A stretch of 5,582 bases of DNA from Pedosphaera sp. (GTDB taxonomy: Bacteria > Verrucomicrobiota > Verrucomicrobiae > Limisphaerales > Pedosphaeraceae), in the NCBI GenBank assembly GCA_028293265.1, contig JAQGPB010000515.1, forward strand, positions 1-5,582, read 5' to 3'. The first letter of the stretch is position 1; the number at the start of each line of letters is the position of its first letter. The notes beneath the pieces are model-generated. The model saw only the letters and a list, made by a program, of their open reading frames with translations. It made no database searches and was not told where the DNA came from. Below are positions 4,642 through 5,582 of this stretch, piece by piece. A program made the position numbers and the translations under genes.

Positions 4642-5582
4642 ATGCCAAGCTGGGTGACAGCTAGAAACAACAGAGATGGTTCGGCGCGTTTTGCAACCTC
4701 GATGCTGCCGTGGCTGCTTGCGGCCGGCATGCTGGCGGTGTATGCGATCACGCTCAACCATTGGGTTTCGCCGGGAAACGTGCATGAAATCGCCCGCCTG
4801 AGCGGTCTGACGTGGCGGGTAGAACTTGGCCGGCCGTTTACCTATCTCATTACGTTTCCGTTGCAGTGGCTGCCCGCGGTTTGGGTCCCCGTGGCGGCCA
4901 ATTTTTTGACCGCGCTCTGCGCTGCGGGGGTGCTTGGTTTGCTGGCACGGTCGGTGGCCCTGCTGCCGCATAACCGCACCCAGGCTGAGCGCCAGAAAAA
5001 TCCCGCTCCGCCCCATGTTTTGACCATTTCGGGCGCGTGGTTGCCCCCGGCTTTGGCCGCGCTGGCGTGCGGTTTCCAATTGACGTTTTGGGAGCATGCC
5101 GTCACTGCCACGAGTGAGATGCCGGACCTGCTTTTGTTCGCGTATCTGGTGCGCTGCCTTTTGGAATACCGCGTCAGCGAAAAAAAATCTTGGCTGCTGC
5201 GCTGGGCATTGGTGGATGGCGTGGCAATGTCCAACAACTGGATAATGGCGGCGTTCCTGCCCGCGTTCCTGGCGGGTTGGTTCCTGGTGCTGGGAGGGAC
5301 TTCCTGGTTTACCCCGCAATCACTGGCGCGTCTGCTCAAGGAGAAACTCCGCGTCTTTGATCTGGGATTGCTCGGGCGGCTGCTGGGTTGCTGGCTGGCT
5401 GGCGCATCATTGGTGCTCCTGATGCCGCTCATCGCCCGGTTGACACCAGGAGCCCATCCACCCTTCTGGGCGTCGCTGGGGATCGAACTGCGCTACTATT
5501 ATTTCATGCTCACCGCCTTTCCCCCCGGCAGAGCGGGGTTGATGTGGCTGACATCGGTGGTGCCGGTTATTTTCATCTGCAT
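4642..5582 (+). CDS. Multi-pass membrane protein resembling DUF2723 (3' truncated by window edge)
   Basis: The reading frame is open from the ATG at 4642 to the right edge, giving 313 residues. The chain is strongly hydrophobic, with likely membrane helices at about 21-39, 66-80, 82-106, 132-148, 200-218, 243-265 and 300-313. The early segment VHEIARLSGLTWRVELGRPF followed by hydrophobic residues, then TFWEHAVTATSEMPDLLLFAYLVRCLLEY (about 148-176), resembles the DUF2723 family. I associate that family with eukaryotic TMEM260-like protein O-mannosyltransferases, and it is expanded in Verrucomicrobiota, often with C-terminal TPR repeats. Full members are much longer, so most of the gene lies outside. 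A glycosyltransferase role is an inference. A stop codon in frame at 4633 makes 4642 the earliest ATG; there is no good Shine-Dalgarno sequence. A second in-frame ATG at 4702 would start just before the first helix. The usual catalytic acidic residues of GT-C enzymes are not obvious. Confidence 0.85.
   Translation, partial: MPSWVTARNNRDGSARFATSMLPWLLAAGMLAVYAITLNHWVSPGNVHEIARLSGLTWRVELGRPFTYLITFPLQWLPAVWVPVAANFLTALCAAGVLGLLARSVALLPHNRTQAERQKNPAPPHVLTISGAWLPPALAALACGFQLTFWEHAVTATSEMPDLLLFAYLVRCLLEYRVSEKKSWLLRWALVDGVAMSNNWIMAAFLPAFLAGWFLVLGGTSWFTPQSLARLLKEKLRVFDLGLLGRLLGCWLAGASLVLLMPLIARLTPGAHPPFWASLGIELRYYYFMLTAFPPGRAGLMWLTSVVPVIFIC

Noticed and set aside
4115..4664. Overlapping plus-strand frames of 94-178 codons in the repeat block
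   Set aside because: Pro/Ser/Asn/Gln-rich translations of CTCAACC-type repeats in all three phases, with no domain.
4435..5432. Minus-strand frames of 294 and 196 codons opposite the membrane protein
   Set aside because: Arg/Gln/His-rich antisense of a hydrophobic coding region; the plus strand shows a coherent multi-helix membrane protein.

Overview
The window looks like chromosomal DNA from a GC-rich Verrucomicrobiota bacterium, most likely of the Pedosphaera type (subdivision 3). This rests on two things I recognise from memory and could not check. The membrane protein at the right edge resembles a family abundant in that group. The intergenic DNA is packed with short interspersed repeats of kinds seen in Verrucomicrobiota and Planctomycetota. 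No tRNA, rRNA, CRISPR array, transposase or phage gene is visible.

Layout from left to right. Positions 2-673 (+) are the C-terminal two thirds of a zinc-type medium-chain dehydrogenase cut by the left edge. A 354-base gap with two GC-rich palindromic repeats separates it from a convergent minus-strand pair: a DedA-family membrane protein (1028-1663) and, 70 bases upstream of it, a small helical hypothetical protein (1734-2144). That pair probably forms one transcription unit, and a LexA-like inverted repeat lies just upstream of it. A 644-base gap (2145-2788) holds another GC palindrome, a nested set of four CATGCCGCTCC-type repeats able to fold into large hairpins, and ATCCGTG-type repeats. 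A family 4 uracil-DNA glycosylase with a long Pro/Ala-rich N-terminal extension occupies 2789-3688 (-).

A 953-base stretch without a convincing gene follows (3689-4641). It holds more ATCCGCGG and TTCGATG repeats, an A/T-tract block ending in a perfect 17-bp palindrome, CTCAACC-type and 37-bp direct repeats, and an 87-base imperfect inverted-repeat element. The last gene, 4642 to the right edge (+), encodes the N-terminal 313 residues of a multi-pass membrane protein resembling the DUF2723 family. It is a full coding region left open by the window end.

The genes do not form an obvious pathway: a metabolic oxidoreductase, envelope or lipid-related membrane proteins and a DNA repair enzyme. 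I see no convincing new defence or mobile system. The unusual content is the noncoding DNA: at least six repeat families in about 2 kb, with the repair gene bracketed by same-orientation copies of one of them. Several short reading frames in these gaps are products of the repeats, not genes.
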